From contig JAKJXP020000011.1 in the NCBI GenBank assembly GCA_022225965.2, forward strand, positions 496,001-560,000: 64,000 nucleotides of DNA, written 5' to 3'. A model generated the notes under the pieces. The model was not told the origin of the DNA and made no database searches. It was given only the letters and a program-made list of their open reading frames with translations. Positions 1 through 10,251 of the stretch are shown in pieces. Each line of letters opens with the position of its first letter. The stretch's first letter is position 1. This DNA is from Diatrype stigma (taxonomy: Eukaryota > Ascomycota > Sordariomycetes > Xylariales > Diatrypaceae). The translations under genes and the position numbers were made by a program.

Positions 1-370
1 GATTTACCATTGTACCCCCTCCCACAGAGCTACCTTAGAGGGTCCGGGGTAAGGGGCACATGAGCCTTTGGATTGCCGGCCCCTGGCCCCTCATGCCTCG
101 TGGACATCTGTAACGTCCGAGAACGTGGCCGGCATGTACGGCAGTGGTAGCGATTATGCCAGCAAACCACTCAGGCCAGGCTTCGGGCTGGGTTGGGGGG
201 CCTTTCCAGTGGTGCAGTGGTCCAGTGGTCCAGTGGCACTCGAAGGATGAAATGGGAAATACCCGCTCAATCACACCTGCATCCAGGGAATCGGGACTAG
301 GAAAGAAGGAAGATGCTCTGCACCTGGCGATCGACAAGCTGAAGGTAGCAATGAGAGGGGACTGGACTGG
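1..370. other. Left edge, no supported gene
   Basis: No reading frame here has a recognisable product. Around 210-240 there is an imperfect short tandem repeat with units close to CAGTGGTC. The overlapping open frames on both strands have no family signature and look like chance. Confidence 0.5.
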
Positions 371-640
371 CTAGGCAAAGAGTGACTTACGCTGCAGACT
401 ACTTGATGTTGACCTTGACGTTGTCGGCCTGACCGGTACTGCCATTCGCGACAGCATGGTATTCCTCTTAGCATCTTTCTTCTTCAACTCCTCCTCCTTC
501 ATCTTTTGGCATCCCACACATCCTTGTTCCTCTTGTCCTTGGTCGCTTTCGTGCTGGAGAGCCATGGTGCCATAAGCTTTTACCCCTGTGCCGTCTCCTA
601 TGCTGCTTCCTGTGTTGTCTTGTTGTGTCCCTGCAGTGAG
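371..640 (-). other. Possible small coding exon, unresolved
   Basis: On the minus strand an open stretch between a good acceptor (CTCACTGCAG, ending near 634) and a good donor (GTAAGTC near 391) encodes a lysine- and glutamate-rich peptide containing EEQGCVGCQKMKEEEL. An ATG lies in frame near 562. In another frame the same DNA encodes a short tail that ends in NVKVNIK followed by a stop. I cannot tell which frame, if any, is used and recognise no family. Transcript data would settle it. Confidence 0.2.
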
Positions 641-769
641 CAAAAAGCGTGAGAGGAGTTCGATGGAGTATCCCAGGGCTAGTGAGCGTATTAAATACCT
701 GGATTCTCCTTGCTTTATTTGAACAAACGATTCTCCGAGTCTGGTATGTGCCAGATCATCTTTTTGCAA

Positions 770-1419
770 TTTGCAGGGGTGATGTACGGACGGCCTATGA
801 GATCATATTGGGTATCGGTTTCACCGCTTGCTTGGGAGGTGGATTCCACATTCAGACGCATGAACCTGTAGAACGTTGAAGCGGGCTTGAGAGACGACGG
901 ATGGGGGCAACAAAGCAAGCCGGTCCCAATAATATTTATACCGACTTTATGGCTCAAATCGAGGTGGTCATGTACCCCTGTTGGTCAATCTCAGATTGAA
1001 ACAAGATAAGCATCTGCGAGATAGATGAATATATACGGAGAGGTTCACAACTATACATTGCGTAAGCTGGAATGAGAACAACTACTATGAGAGCTTGCAG
1101 GGTATTTCAGCCTGAGAACTATCGGGTAGCTAACCCTCCCTAGCAATACTTTGAAGTGATGAAGCTTTGGTTGGATAAACGTGGAGCACCTCCTTGATGT
1201 ACCTATTCGAAGCATTAACAGGTTCAAACCTATGTATAAATACGTGCTCAAGTGTTCCAACAGTTATATATCTTTCTCACCACATAGGTAGGCAACCCAT
1301 ATACATGTAATCTTGAATCAACATAAAGCGACTAGGGTTAATGGGCATCGTTATCTAGGTCCTGGTTTCACACTCAGACAATCTGGACGTAGCGACTCCG
1401 GAGGATAGAAGTGGGAATA
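770..1419. other. Intergenic, nothing recognised
   Basis: Ordinary-composition non-coding sequence between the doubtful exon at the left edge and the TIR element. No gene, RNA or repeat is supported. Confidence 0.4.
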
Positions 1420-1991
1420 CTCGTCAGGGCTCCAAACGCCTTCTGACCCACATTTTGCCCGCTTCGCGGATGTAGTTAGGGACTTTTACTTTGTTACGAA
1501 CCTTCATTTTATTACATTAATCAGTATATATAATTTGTATGCATTCCTATTTAAAAAGTATATAACGCATCGTATTGCAATGTTCCGCATAAATGCATCA
1601 AAATAAAGCCGAATCGGCCCCGACGAAAATTTTAACAATGCTTATAAGATAAGCAATTACTGCCTTTCGAAATAACTTACGATATATAATAATTATAAGG
1701 CTCGGAAATGCTAATTATAGCGGTTATAAATGCTAATTATAAGGGTTATACGTATTAAAGCCGTATTGTTTTATTCGATAATTTATTATAAAAGGCTTAT
1801 ATATAAGTGCTTTATATTAATATATACGGCTGTATTAGTAAATAATGAAATACATAAGGTTGTACTTAATTTATATAGGAAATTAAATAAATAACTTTAT
1901 AAAATAAAGGTTCGTAATAAAATGAAAATACCTAACCACATCCGCGAAGCGGGTAAAATGTGGGTCAGAAGGCGTTTAAAGCCCTGACGAA
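1420..1991. mobile_element. Non-autonomous TIR element (MITE), AT-rich interior
   Basis: The two ends are inverted copies of each other over roughly 90 bp. The left end runs CTCGTCAGGGCTCC..., and the reverse complement of the right end runs TTCGTCAGGGCTTT.... Both then share ACGCCTTCTGACCCACATTTT and the CCGCTTCGCGGATGT block. Mismatches are mostly C/T or G/A transitions. A TA dinucleotide flanks both sides (1418-1419 and 1992-1993), the target duplication typical of Tc1/mariner or pogo elements. The interior is AT-rich with no coding capacity, so it would depend on a transposase elsewhere. The transition bias suggests RIP. Superfamily assignment is inferred from the TA alone. Confidence 0.75.
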
Positions 1992-2929
1992 TAGAATTCG
2001 TTTGTGTACACATTAATGGCGCAACCAGATAATCATATTCGTGATTTGATGACATGATTGCGAATTCGATAAACGTTCGATAATAAGTTCTAGAGCTCAC
2101 GCTTATCAAGTTACAAGGTAATCCCAGGGAGGTTCAATGCAAGACACTTTTTGACTCATAACTCATATTACCCGTAACGTTTGGAGTCAGGTGCACAAAG
2201 CATTTCCGACCTTCAGAATCCTGGAAACGTTATACAGATTGCTAAAAGAAAAACACTTCATATATCTCCGTTTGGAAGTCTTCTTAACTGGTATGAACAT
2301 GGAATCACACCATTAAGATGACTACCGGCGAGGCGTTAGGGCGCTTAACTACCTCTCCTATATCCATGGATGTGGCTACCAGCTACCATAGTACAATACA
2401 TACCCGGTGGTTAGCGCTTGTGTTTAGCTGCCGCGATTAGGCTGGTAGGCTTGAGACCCCAGCAGCCCAAGTGCAGCTCTCTATCAAGGCTTATCAAGTT
2501 GCCGAAGTACCTAGGTACCTGGTCGATAGTGCACCACCAGCAACGCTTATCGGAACAAACTAAGTGTGACCACCGATTCAAGGTGGCCAATGCGCAACAA
2601 TTTTCTCTCCATGGGTTTGGCTGGCTATCAAAAAACATCATCGCCTGCCGGTTAACTGCTGCAGTAGCACATCATAAGAATATCATATTTATGAATACCA
2701 TATCATAGAAATATCGATAGCCAGGAGCGCCACACAGCAGAAACGCCCACGAAGGAAACCGCACCGAGCCGATAGCCAGTGCGAATAGACTGGATTACGA
2801 GACTCGAACCAAGAACAGTTCATCAGTCCACCCCGCGGCTTGCTCTTTTCTAGAACGACGGACGGTTCGGCCTCTCCAGCGTGTAATTCAGCCTCCTACC
2901 GGCCCCGGAATCGCAATACCTAATCCACC
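1992..2929. other. Intergenic, upstream of TIM17
   Basis: No gene supported. A tRNA-like T-arm (GGTTCGAGTCTC on the minus strand, near 2800) was examined and has no matching stem. The last 100-200 bases presumably hold the TIM17 promoter and 5' leader. Confidence 0.4.
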
Positions 2930-3665
2930 ATGGACCACGGCCGAGATCCCTGCCCCTGGGTCATTCTCAATGACTTCGGTGGTGCATTCGCTATGGGTGT
3001 ATGTTCGAGCGCAGCGTCATGTCACAAGCCGACTCCCCGGCTTTTGTCTCCGACGCAAATGTCCCTTGTTAGACCAAAGGTTGTAGGAAAACTAACGTCT
3101 CCAATATTTAGGCTATCGGTGGTACTATCTGGCATGGCATAAAGGGGTTCCGAAACAGTCCATATGGCGAGCGGAGAATAGGAGCCGTCACAGCGATCAA
3201 GGCGAGAGCTCCGGTATTAGGAGGAAACTTCGGCGTATGGGGTGGCTTATTCTCAACATTCGACTGCGCAGTTAAAGGAGTCCGGAAAAAGGAGGATCCG
3301 TGAGTTACCTCGTCTATCTTGTGTTGTTCTTTTCCGGCGCAGCTGTAGCTTGATGATATTACAAGAGGTAACTCTAACGTGGCCACATTCAGGTACAATG
3401 CCATCATCGCAGGTTTCTTTACAGGCGGCTCCTTGGCTATTCGAGGTGGATACAAGGCAGCACGGAACGGTGCGATAGGCTGTGCAGTGCTTCTAGCAGT
3501 CATCGAAGGTGTCGGTATTGGCTTCCAAAGAATGTTGGCAGGCTCGACAAAACTTGAGGTGCGCCCCTCCCCCTCTTATTTGCCCCGTGGGCGGCTATTC
3601 GTACACACGAGACTAACCATAGAGAACAGCTGCCACCACCACCCGAAAACCATGCGGTCGCATAG
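2930..3665 (+). CDS. TIM17: TIM17, mitochondrial inner-membrane translocase subunit
   Basis: Four exons: 2930-2998, 3112-3299, 3393-3558 and 3630-3665, giving 152 aa. Donors are GTATGT, GTGAGT and GTGCGC; acceptors are TTTAG, TTCAG and AACAG. Spliced, the protein has the Tim17/Tim22/Tim23 signature: N-terminal [16 protein letters not shown] joined across intron 1 to [17 protein letters not shown], then glycine-rich membrane segments ([20 protein letters not shown] and [13 protein letters not shown]). Tim17 is a core subunit of the TIM23 complex, which moves presequence proteins across or into the inner mitochondrial membrane. The length fits the family (about 150-165 aa). The short proline-rich last exon ([11 protein letters not shown]) completes the C-terminus. 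It converges on the asparaginase-type gene downstream. The family call is very secure. Confidence 0.96.
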
Positions 3666-4183
3666 GATAAGATGAGACTACGCGAGACGAATAGACCGAA
3701 ACCACCCTTCTCTGACGCCGACGGGAACCCGGAGCCTGTATTTTACTAGGGAGAAAAATCAAGGAGAAGTTCTGCGACGCTTGCATGACCTGGCCGGATA
3801 GATGACGAAACCGAGCATTTCATGATCATAGTGTATATTAGATGGGTATCTGTGGGGGCCGGTCATGCCGGTTTATATACATGAGCCGCTAGCCCTCCTC
3901 TCACGATGGGCTGAAGAGCCCAAATAAAGTAATGACAACCACCGCCGTGTGCTCTTCGATCAAGTATATGTTACCGCGATGACCAGGGAAATGGCGGGAG
4001 CAGGAAATCCGAAGGCACATCCAGTTCGATTTTATCTGGAGGTACACAACGTGTAGGGATATCTGCGGTGTCTACTAACAGGTGAACAGAACATCGAGGG
4101 GCAGGCAAAAGGGGGCATCAGGTCCAGCAAGGCCTCTTATGTTCATATATATGTATTGATCTCATCTCCTATTCAAAAAACCA
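3666..4183. other. Convergent intergenic region
   Basis: Space between the 3' ends of TIM17 (+) and the asparaginase-type gene (-). It presumably holds both 3' UTRs; an AATAAA-like motif (CCCAAATAAAG) lies near 3920. No gene seen. Confidence 0.4.
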
Positions 4184-5778
4184 TCACGCTGAAAAATCCT
4201 CATCCTCGTAATCCCGCCAGATCTTGAACCTAGCCGTCCCCGCATCATCGATCCAAGCACGGTACATACCCGGCGAGTTATGATCGTGCATGACAACTGC
4301 TGCGCTCACACCACCACCACTAACGACCCGCCCCGTCGCCGCGTCCCGCCGCACCACCGTCTCGATGCCGATCATGCCGCCCTCGCCCTCGCCCGTGCGG
4401 CCCCAGCGATCGCTCGCGCTGCGCTGCAGCTCGCCCCCGGGGCCCGCGATCCGGAACAGCGCCTCGGCCACCGGCACCACGCCCCAGCGCGCCATCGCTG
4501 CCACCGACCGCGCCGCCGCCGTCCGCAGGAACGAGTCGCCGTTGCCGGTCCCCGAGATCGCCGTCGCGCGGGTCGTTACGATGCGATCGTCGCCCGCCTT
4601 CTTCTTCCGCTGCTGTTGCTGTTGTTGGACTGCTGCTGCTGCCGTGAGTGGCGTGTACAGGAACGGCGAGGGTAAGCAGTCAGCCAAGAAACCCCGCAGG
4701 GCCGAGGAAAGCTCGATCGCAGGTCCGCCGTTGCTCAAATACGAGCGCCAGCCCTCCTGGCGGTAGTTTTCCTTCCCTTCTCCGTCCTCATCGTCCTGCC
4801 ACTCCTCGGCCCAGAACCCCGCCCCCACGACCGGCGTGTCCCCGATGCGGCCCGTCAGCTTGTTCGTCAGGCCGCCCGTGCTGGTGGCGGCGCAGAGCAC
4901 GCCGTCGGCGTCCAGCGCGACCGCCCCGCACGTGCCCTGCGGCAGGTACTCGTCGGGGCTCCAGGTCGCCGCGATGGGTGCTGCGCCACCTCCACCGCGA
5001 AGCCGCCGCGCCCGCTCGAGTCCCCGCACGTGCTCGTCCCACCGCTTCTGCGTGTAGAAGTACGAGGACGGCACGAGCGCGAGCCCGTACTGCTGCGCTA
5101 GGGCTTCGGCCGTGGCGCCGTGGATCAGCGTGTGCCCCTGCGCGGAGGGGACGTCTAAGCCTTCCGTCGCCGCCGTCTCGCCTCTCCTATCCGTATGAGC
5201 ATCATCAGCTCCGGCGGCGGTAGCGGTGGGGGAAAGGTCAGCGTCCCCGTGCTCGAGCACGGCGCGGGCGAGCTGGATGGGGTTCCGGACCCGGCGCAGG
5301 CCCGTGACGCCGACGCCGCGCTTGTGGGCGTGGCTCGAGGGCCGCGAGACCATGACGCTCGCCTCGAGCTCGTTGATGCCGTCGCGCGTGAAGACGGCGC
5401 CGTGGCCGGCGTTGAAGAGCGCGTCGTCCTCGAGCAGCGTCACTGCGTAGGTGGTGATGGCGAGCGCCGAGGGGTATTTCGGCTGCTGCTCCTGCTTGCT
5501 GGAGTAGGGGGAGAGCGGTGTGCGCATGAATGTGTCTGTTTTGGAAATCTGGCCGGTTGTTAGCGGGTACATGTATGATGTATGATATAGCAGCTGATTG
5601 CTCATAATCTGGAATCAGGGGGTTGACCTACAATTGTGAGTAGGGACTTCCGGTACGCGGCGTATGTCTCCGGTGGCATCTTATCCCGGGACGGGATGTT
5701 GCCCGCCCCGCCGTGAATGATGAGGCGGGGCTTGAACTTGGCTTCATGGGCCTCTGGTGCGGGCCTCTTATACTCCAT
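4184..5778 (-). CDS. Asparaginase-2 family Ntn hydrolase (isoaspartyl peptidase/L-asparaginase)
   Basis: Two exons: 5632-5778, then 4184-5548 (donor GTAGGT, acceptor GGCCAG), 503 aa. The N-terminus carries the family motif PRLIIHGGAGNI (about residues 18-28). Next comes the LEDDALFNAGHGAVFTRDG block with ELEASVM, where the alpha chain binds substrate. The predicted catalytic threonine is Thr255 in QGTCGAVALDADG. It becomes the new N-terminus after autocleavage and acts as nucleophile. The beta-chain TSTGG motif and GDTPVVGAG follow. Members hydrolyse L-asparagine, isoaspartyl peptides or glycosyl-asparagine. The protein is longer than the usual 310-370 aa because of low-complexity inserts, including a Gln-run/KKK segment (DNA near 4604-4645) and an Ala/Thr/Asp-rich loop before the catalytic Thr. 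Substrate choice among asparaginase, isoaspartyl peptidase and glycosylasparaginase is not settled. Confidence 0.9.
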
Positions 5779-6387
5779 CTTATGGACTTTTCAATTCTAG
5801 ATTGGGAGTGTGTAGTTTACAATTTCTTATAAGTGAAGTTTTAGAAGTTCCAGATCAACATGACTTGTAAAGGTGGTGTCGGCATCTTCACCCTTCGCCC
5901 GGTTGACCCGTGCAGGAGACGGCGGGAGATAAGCAACGCGATAAGGCGACATATTCGGAGTCTGATCGGCCGAAACAAGTGGATACCGAACCCCTATCCA
6001 TGCTGGAACATGCATAATGCATCCGAGCCGGCGAGCCCTACGAAGCACCTAGTTATCCCTTAAGCTGCCATTCTGCCAAGAGCCTTGCCGTTGAATATTG
6101 GGACATGCACTGCGCAGATCACTCCGGATCTCACTCCTGTCGATCCGCAGCGGTATCTAATCATGGGGGCTTCTTTCTCATTTCCCCAATATATTCCCAT
6201 CTGTCTACGTTGTATATCCATATATAATGAAGGGCCCCTTTTCTAACCGAACCGCTGACTCCCGCATATATACGGACATCGTGGTTCTCTAGTAAACAAA
6301 TTAGACCGTCGGGTATATTCCACCCAGATCAACAAGCCTAGCCCCACGGAGCCCAAATGTCTCGTCTTCGCAGAGCAGTCACACATC
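5779..6387. other. Intergenic between two minus-strand genes
   Basis: Holds the presumed promoter of the asparaginase-type gene and the 3' region of the G1-fold gene. No open frame with a family signature. Confidence 0.4.
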
Positions 6388-7165
6388 CTACAAGGGAGTG
6401 GTCGACTGCGTAATAGTAAGACCATTCTCCTCGACTGTCGTACTGGAGTAGATCTGGCCACTGGTTCCCTGGATCTCCTGCAATATTCGGCGTTAGCGAT
6501 TTTCTCTGGGCATGAAGATAAGGGGGTAACTAGAACTGGTCCCGGGAGTTGCTTACAAAGGTACCCGCGCCCGTAGTCCCAACCTCCTCGCCACTAGCGA
6601 GGGTCGCACCAGCGGCCGTGAAAGAGACGGTGCCGAACTGCGGCACCTGGACGAGCTCGCCGGCCTCCTGGTAGGCCTGGACAAACCAGTCGGCCGCCAG
6701 CGACGTCAGGGCGGCCGGGTCGACCGACTCCGGAACCTGCACGGTCTGGCTCGACTGCGCGCCCTGCGCCGTGTTCTCCACCACGACCGTGCCCGTGCTC
6801 TTGTCCTCGGCCGGCACCGTGACCGTCACCGTGATGGTGTCGCCCGCCGCCACCGGCACTTCGCCCGTGATGTCTGTGTCGTCGCCCGGGTACCACGACA
6901 CGAAGCTCGAGAGCTTGCTGTCCGCGTAGTGCACCCCGCCCTTGAGCACCACATCTTGCTGGAGCGTGTCCCCGATCGCAACCCAGATCGATAGCTTGTT
7001 GGATCCGCTAATGTCCGGAACCGTGAATGTGCCGGTGACCGAGGTGAAGGAGCCGTCCTCCGGCGCCTTGAGGACAGCGCCTGCTCTGTTCTGGTCGTAT
7101 GCTGCGTTCGCGACGGGGCTGAGGAGGGAGGTGAGATATACCGCTGCGGGTACGAGGAATCTCAT
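6388..7165 (-). CDS. Secreted G1 (eqolisin)-fold protein, catalytic residues replaced
   Basis: Two exons: 6557-7165 and 6388-6477 (donor GTAAGC, branch-like GCTAAC, acceptor TTGCAG), 232 aa. A signal peptide covers about residues 1-21 (ends ANAA). The rest follows the eqolisin/scytalidoglutamic peptidase pattern: GTFTVPDISG, SIWVAIGDT, SWYPGDD, AAGDTITV, then LAADWFVQ and a second-exon beta strand (EIQGTSGQIYSSTT). Active enzymes use a Gln in an LQTG-type motif and a Glu in an AEF/WIxE motif. Here these read LKGG (Lys75) and ADWFVQ (Gln163), so the catalytic dyad appears lost. The protein also goes from signal peptide straight into the domain, lacking the usual propeptide. I infer a non-enzymatic secreted beta-sandwich protein. 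The reading frame and splice sites are intact, so it is not an obvious pseudogene. Confidence 0.82.
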
Positions 7166-8223
7166 TTTGACTGATGGCTCAGGACTTAAGGTGGCGTATG
7201 GTTATCGTGCCTGGACAAATGCTGTCTTTCTAGTGGTGAGGTTGTCTGTGGCTCGGCCGGGGTGTTGCAGCGTGGTGAAATGTTTTGTTTTCGCAAGTCA
7301 ATATTACTGATAGGCCGTCAGCTCACAGGGCGGCTCCATCCAATATATTATGCATCACGATCCACCTCACCAGATATCGTGCAATCTGGCAACTTGTAGA
7401 ACCCTCATCTCCATACCCGCCTATGGTAGTCCTTCCCTGCACGACCCGGAGTAAAGGTAGATAGTCACGCAACAATGGATAGCCTACTACCTACCATAGT
7501 CCCGGCCAGGCGGGCTGGGCTTCTGCTAGGATTGCGCCTTTTACTGTAGTTATACCCCTCTTATAGGGCTCGGTACAAGCATCGCGAGGGATGGTGGCTG
7601 TGATTGGCCGGGAAGCAAACCCGATGACTTTTGCCGCAAAGGCTGATATAACCTGCGTATATAACCGCCCCCTGTAATTGGTTGGATCGCACATCCGTCC
7701 CCTTTTTGGTTCAGTTCTATTATCACTGAACTTTCTAGACGGACGCTGTAAACAAATTCGCCTACTTTTCACGAGATCAGTCCCTACTTTCGTAGATCCT
7801 CGCGTAAGGTTGGTATAAACTCGGGTGGAGTTGCGGCGAGGCCTCGGTCAAATAGGGGTTGGGGATGTTACTGCCTTGTAGTTCAGTGTCAACGTATATC
7901 AGAAAACCCTCGAATGAGGACAACCAGTGTGATATCATAGGCCTTTAAGGGCTAGGCATATTGTCACATGGAAAATAAACATCCATCTTCCCGGTTGCCC
8001 AGATCTCGGCCCCCCTGTCTGTCCAGTTGACACGCATTCACATATCCCAGCGACACCTAAGCAGCAGGATATTCGGCTATTCGTTGATAAGTCAAGAATT
8101 GCCTCACGATTTCGCATAAGACCCTCGCTGCCTACACGCAGTATCCCTCGTGGCTGGTTCTTCCCTCAAACGCTCAGACGACATTGACTCCTTGCTGGCA
8201 AGACTACACCTCAAGCATCCAAA
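7166..8223. other. Divergent intergenic region
   Basis: Separates the G1-fold gene (-) from the first DUF1996 gene (+) and should hold both promoters. No additional gene or repeat supported. Confidence 0.4.
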
Positions 8224-9717
8224 ATGAAGTGGGTTTCGCTCGCCACGCTGGGGCTCTTCGCGCCCAGCTACGCTCTCATCCGATTCCCTTGCGCCCAACT
8301 GGTCATCGATCGTCTAGATCCTCTCGTGACACCCGCGCAGATCCCTTCGCCGCATCTGCACCAGATAGCCGGAGGAGTGAGTGTGATTGCCTCCATGGTC
8401 GTAGATGACCACGAAACGGCTAACAGCAGTGTCATCCTGTAGAATTCCTTCAATGCTTCTATGTACCCAGAGGATTTAGACCCTGCAAAAGAGTCGACAT
8501 GCACGACCTGCCAGTTCAGCGAAGATTTCTCCAACTACTGGACTGCCGTCCTGTATGTTCCGGGCCTATCACTCTGCGTATAGATGAGCCGCTGCTAATC
8601 ATAGCCACAGGTATTTTAAGGCGCGGAATGGCACGTACAAGCGTGTCCCACAGATGGCCAACTCCGGGTTCGATGGCGTCAACGGTGGGATGACCGTCTA
8701 CTACATGCAGGACGGCCTGTACAACTTCCAGCAGACCTCCAAGGTGACCGCTTTCCAGCCGGTGAGTCTTGCCCAAGAAACCCGAACATAACTAGCCAAA
8801 CCTCCGCCAAGGATCTTCCATCTGATTGACAACCGCTGTGAAGGGCTTTCGCATGTTCATCGGCGATGTCAATGCCCGCAGCCGCGAGGAGGTTGAGCGC
8901 TTCCGCCAACTCACGTACACCTGCCTTGAAACCCTCGAGACCCGCGACCCCCAGATCGTGGACTTCCCGACAGAGCCGTGTCCCATGGGCATCATGACGG
9001 CTCTCCGATTTCCTACGTAAGTACTCTCCCCCTCACCCAGCCCTGGCTGCCTTGCTGTTTCTTCTTGCTGTACTGAAGTCACTCACCTTGCTCACCCACA
9101 TCTTGCAGTTGCTGGGACGGCAAGAACCTGGACTCCCCGGACCACCTATCGCATATGGCATACCCCGAAAGCGGGAGCTTCGAGACGGGCGGCCCCTGTC
9201 CCGCTAGCCACCCTGTTCGCATGGGTCAGCTGTTCTACGAGGTCAACTGGGACACACGGCAGTTCAACAACAAGGAGGACTGGCCCGAAGATGGGTCGCA
9301 ACCTTTCGTCTGGAGTTTCGGCGACCGGTAAGACAGAATACCCCTTTATCCTCCCCCTCTTCCCCCCTTGATCATACCACGGTATGATTATAAACGAAAG
9401 TGCGCGGCCTCGCAAGTTGACACTTAGTGCTCCTCCGACAGGACCGGCTACGGAAACCACGCCGACTACGTCTTCGGCTGGAAAGACGATGCGCTTCAGC
9501 GCGCCCTGGACTCGCCTTGCTATATCAACTGCCCGACGCTCGCGACACAGGGTGTTGCTGAGATGAACGCTTGCCATGTTGATAAGGTCGTGGATGACGA
9601 CATCGACTCTTGTGAGTATATATTCAGATATAAGTAGTTTACACAAAGTTGTTGCACGTGGCTAATTTGTTCTTAGGGACCGATACTTTACCCGGTGGTA
9701 TGGTTGCTGAAGAATGA
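8224..9717 (+). CDS. DUF1996 secreted protein, copy A
   Basis: Seven exons: 8224-8376, 8443-8552, 8611-8761, 8844-9016, 9109-9327, 9442-9611 and 9677-9717. All six introns are GT-AG and keep the frame; 338 aa. A signal peptide covers about residues 1-17 (MKWVSLATLG...SYA). DUF1996 hallmarks: LVIDRLDPLVTPAQIPSPHLHQ (His44, His46), [39 protein letters not shown], the FPTCWDGKNLDSPDHLSHM block and [15 protein letters not shown]. The clustered His, Cys and Trp residues and conserved Asp/Asn suggest a metal- or sugar-binding pocket, but no activity is established for the family as far as I know. A paralogue lies at 59256-60857. Convergent with lysyl-tRNA synthetase. Confidence 0.93.
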
Positions 9718-10251
9718 GAGGCCGAGGGCCGTCAGTTATTGTCAGTGCATTAGAACATTGTACAGGGGCCGGGTTAGATCTTTCTTTCTTTGACTGCCAG
9801 ACACTGACGCTATTACGATGCTTTGCGCGTCTTTGACGAACGCCCCATAACCCGGCACCTCATAGCCTCTGCTTCGCATTGAGTTGTCTTGTGAGTGCCG
9901 TTGAACTATTAGAACTAGAAATAATAAGTACCACTGTCGACATTTCGTGTCTTCTCGACTATTCAATTATCTACCGAGTGATCCCCTTTTCATATCTATG
10001 AGGTTGCTTGAGCACTAACTAAAGTCGTGTCATTTTATAACCTGTCTTCTTTATTACACTCATTCAAGTTAAACTACCAATATATGCTGTATAAACCTTC
10101 AGCTTGATACGATTCATCCACGTAATGCTTACTTTCAAATACTTCCCCAATCGGCAATGCCATATTCTCGATTTCCATCTACTTGCCACTTCCAAACTAC
10201 TATCATTAGAGAGCGTTGTTCGAGTTCGAAAATCTCGCTATAGTAACCCCT
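9718..10251. other. Convergent intergenic region
   Basis: Between the 3' ends of DUF1996 copy A (+) and KRS1 (-). AT-rich, presumably both 3' UTRs. No gene seen. Confidence 0.4.

Noticed and set aside
2790..2830. Possible minus-strand tRNA (GGTTCGAGTCTC box)
   Set aside because: The T-stem does not pair and no D-arm or acceptor stem can be found at the right distance.
4280..5563. Several long plus-strand open frames opposite the asparaginase-type gene
   Set aside because: Arginine/proline-rich shadows produced by the GC-rich codons of the real minus-strand gene.
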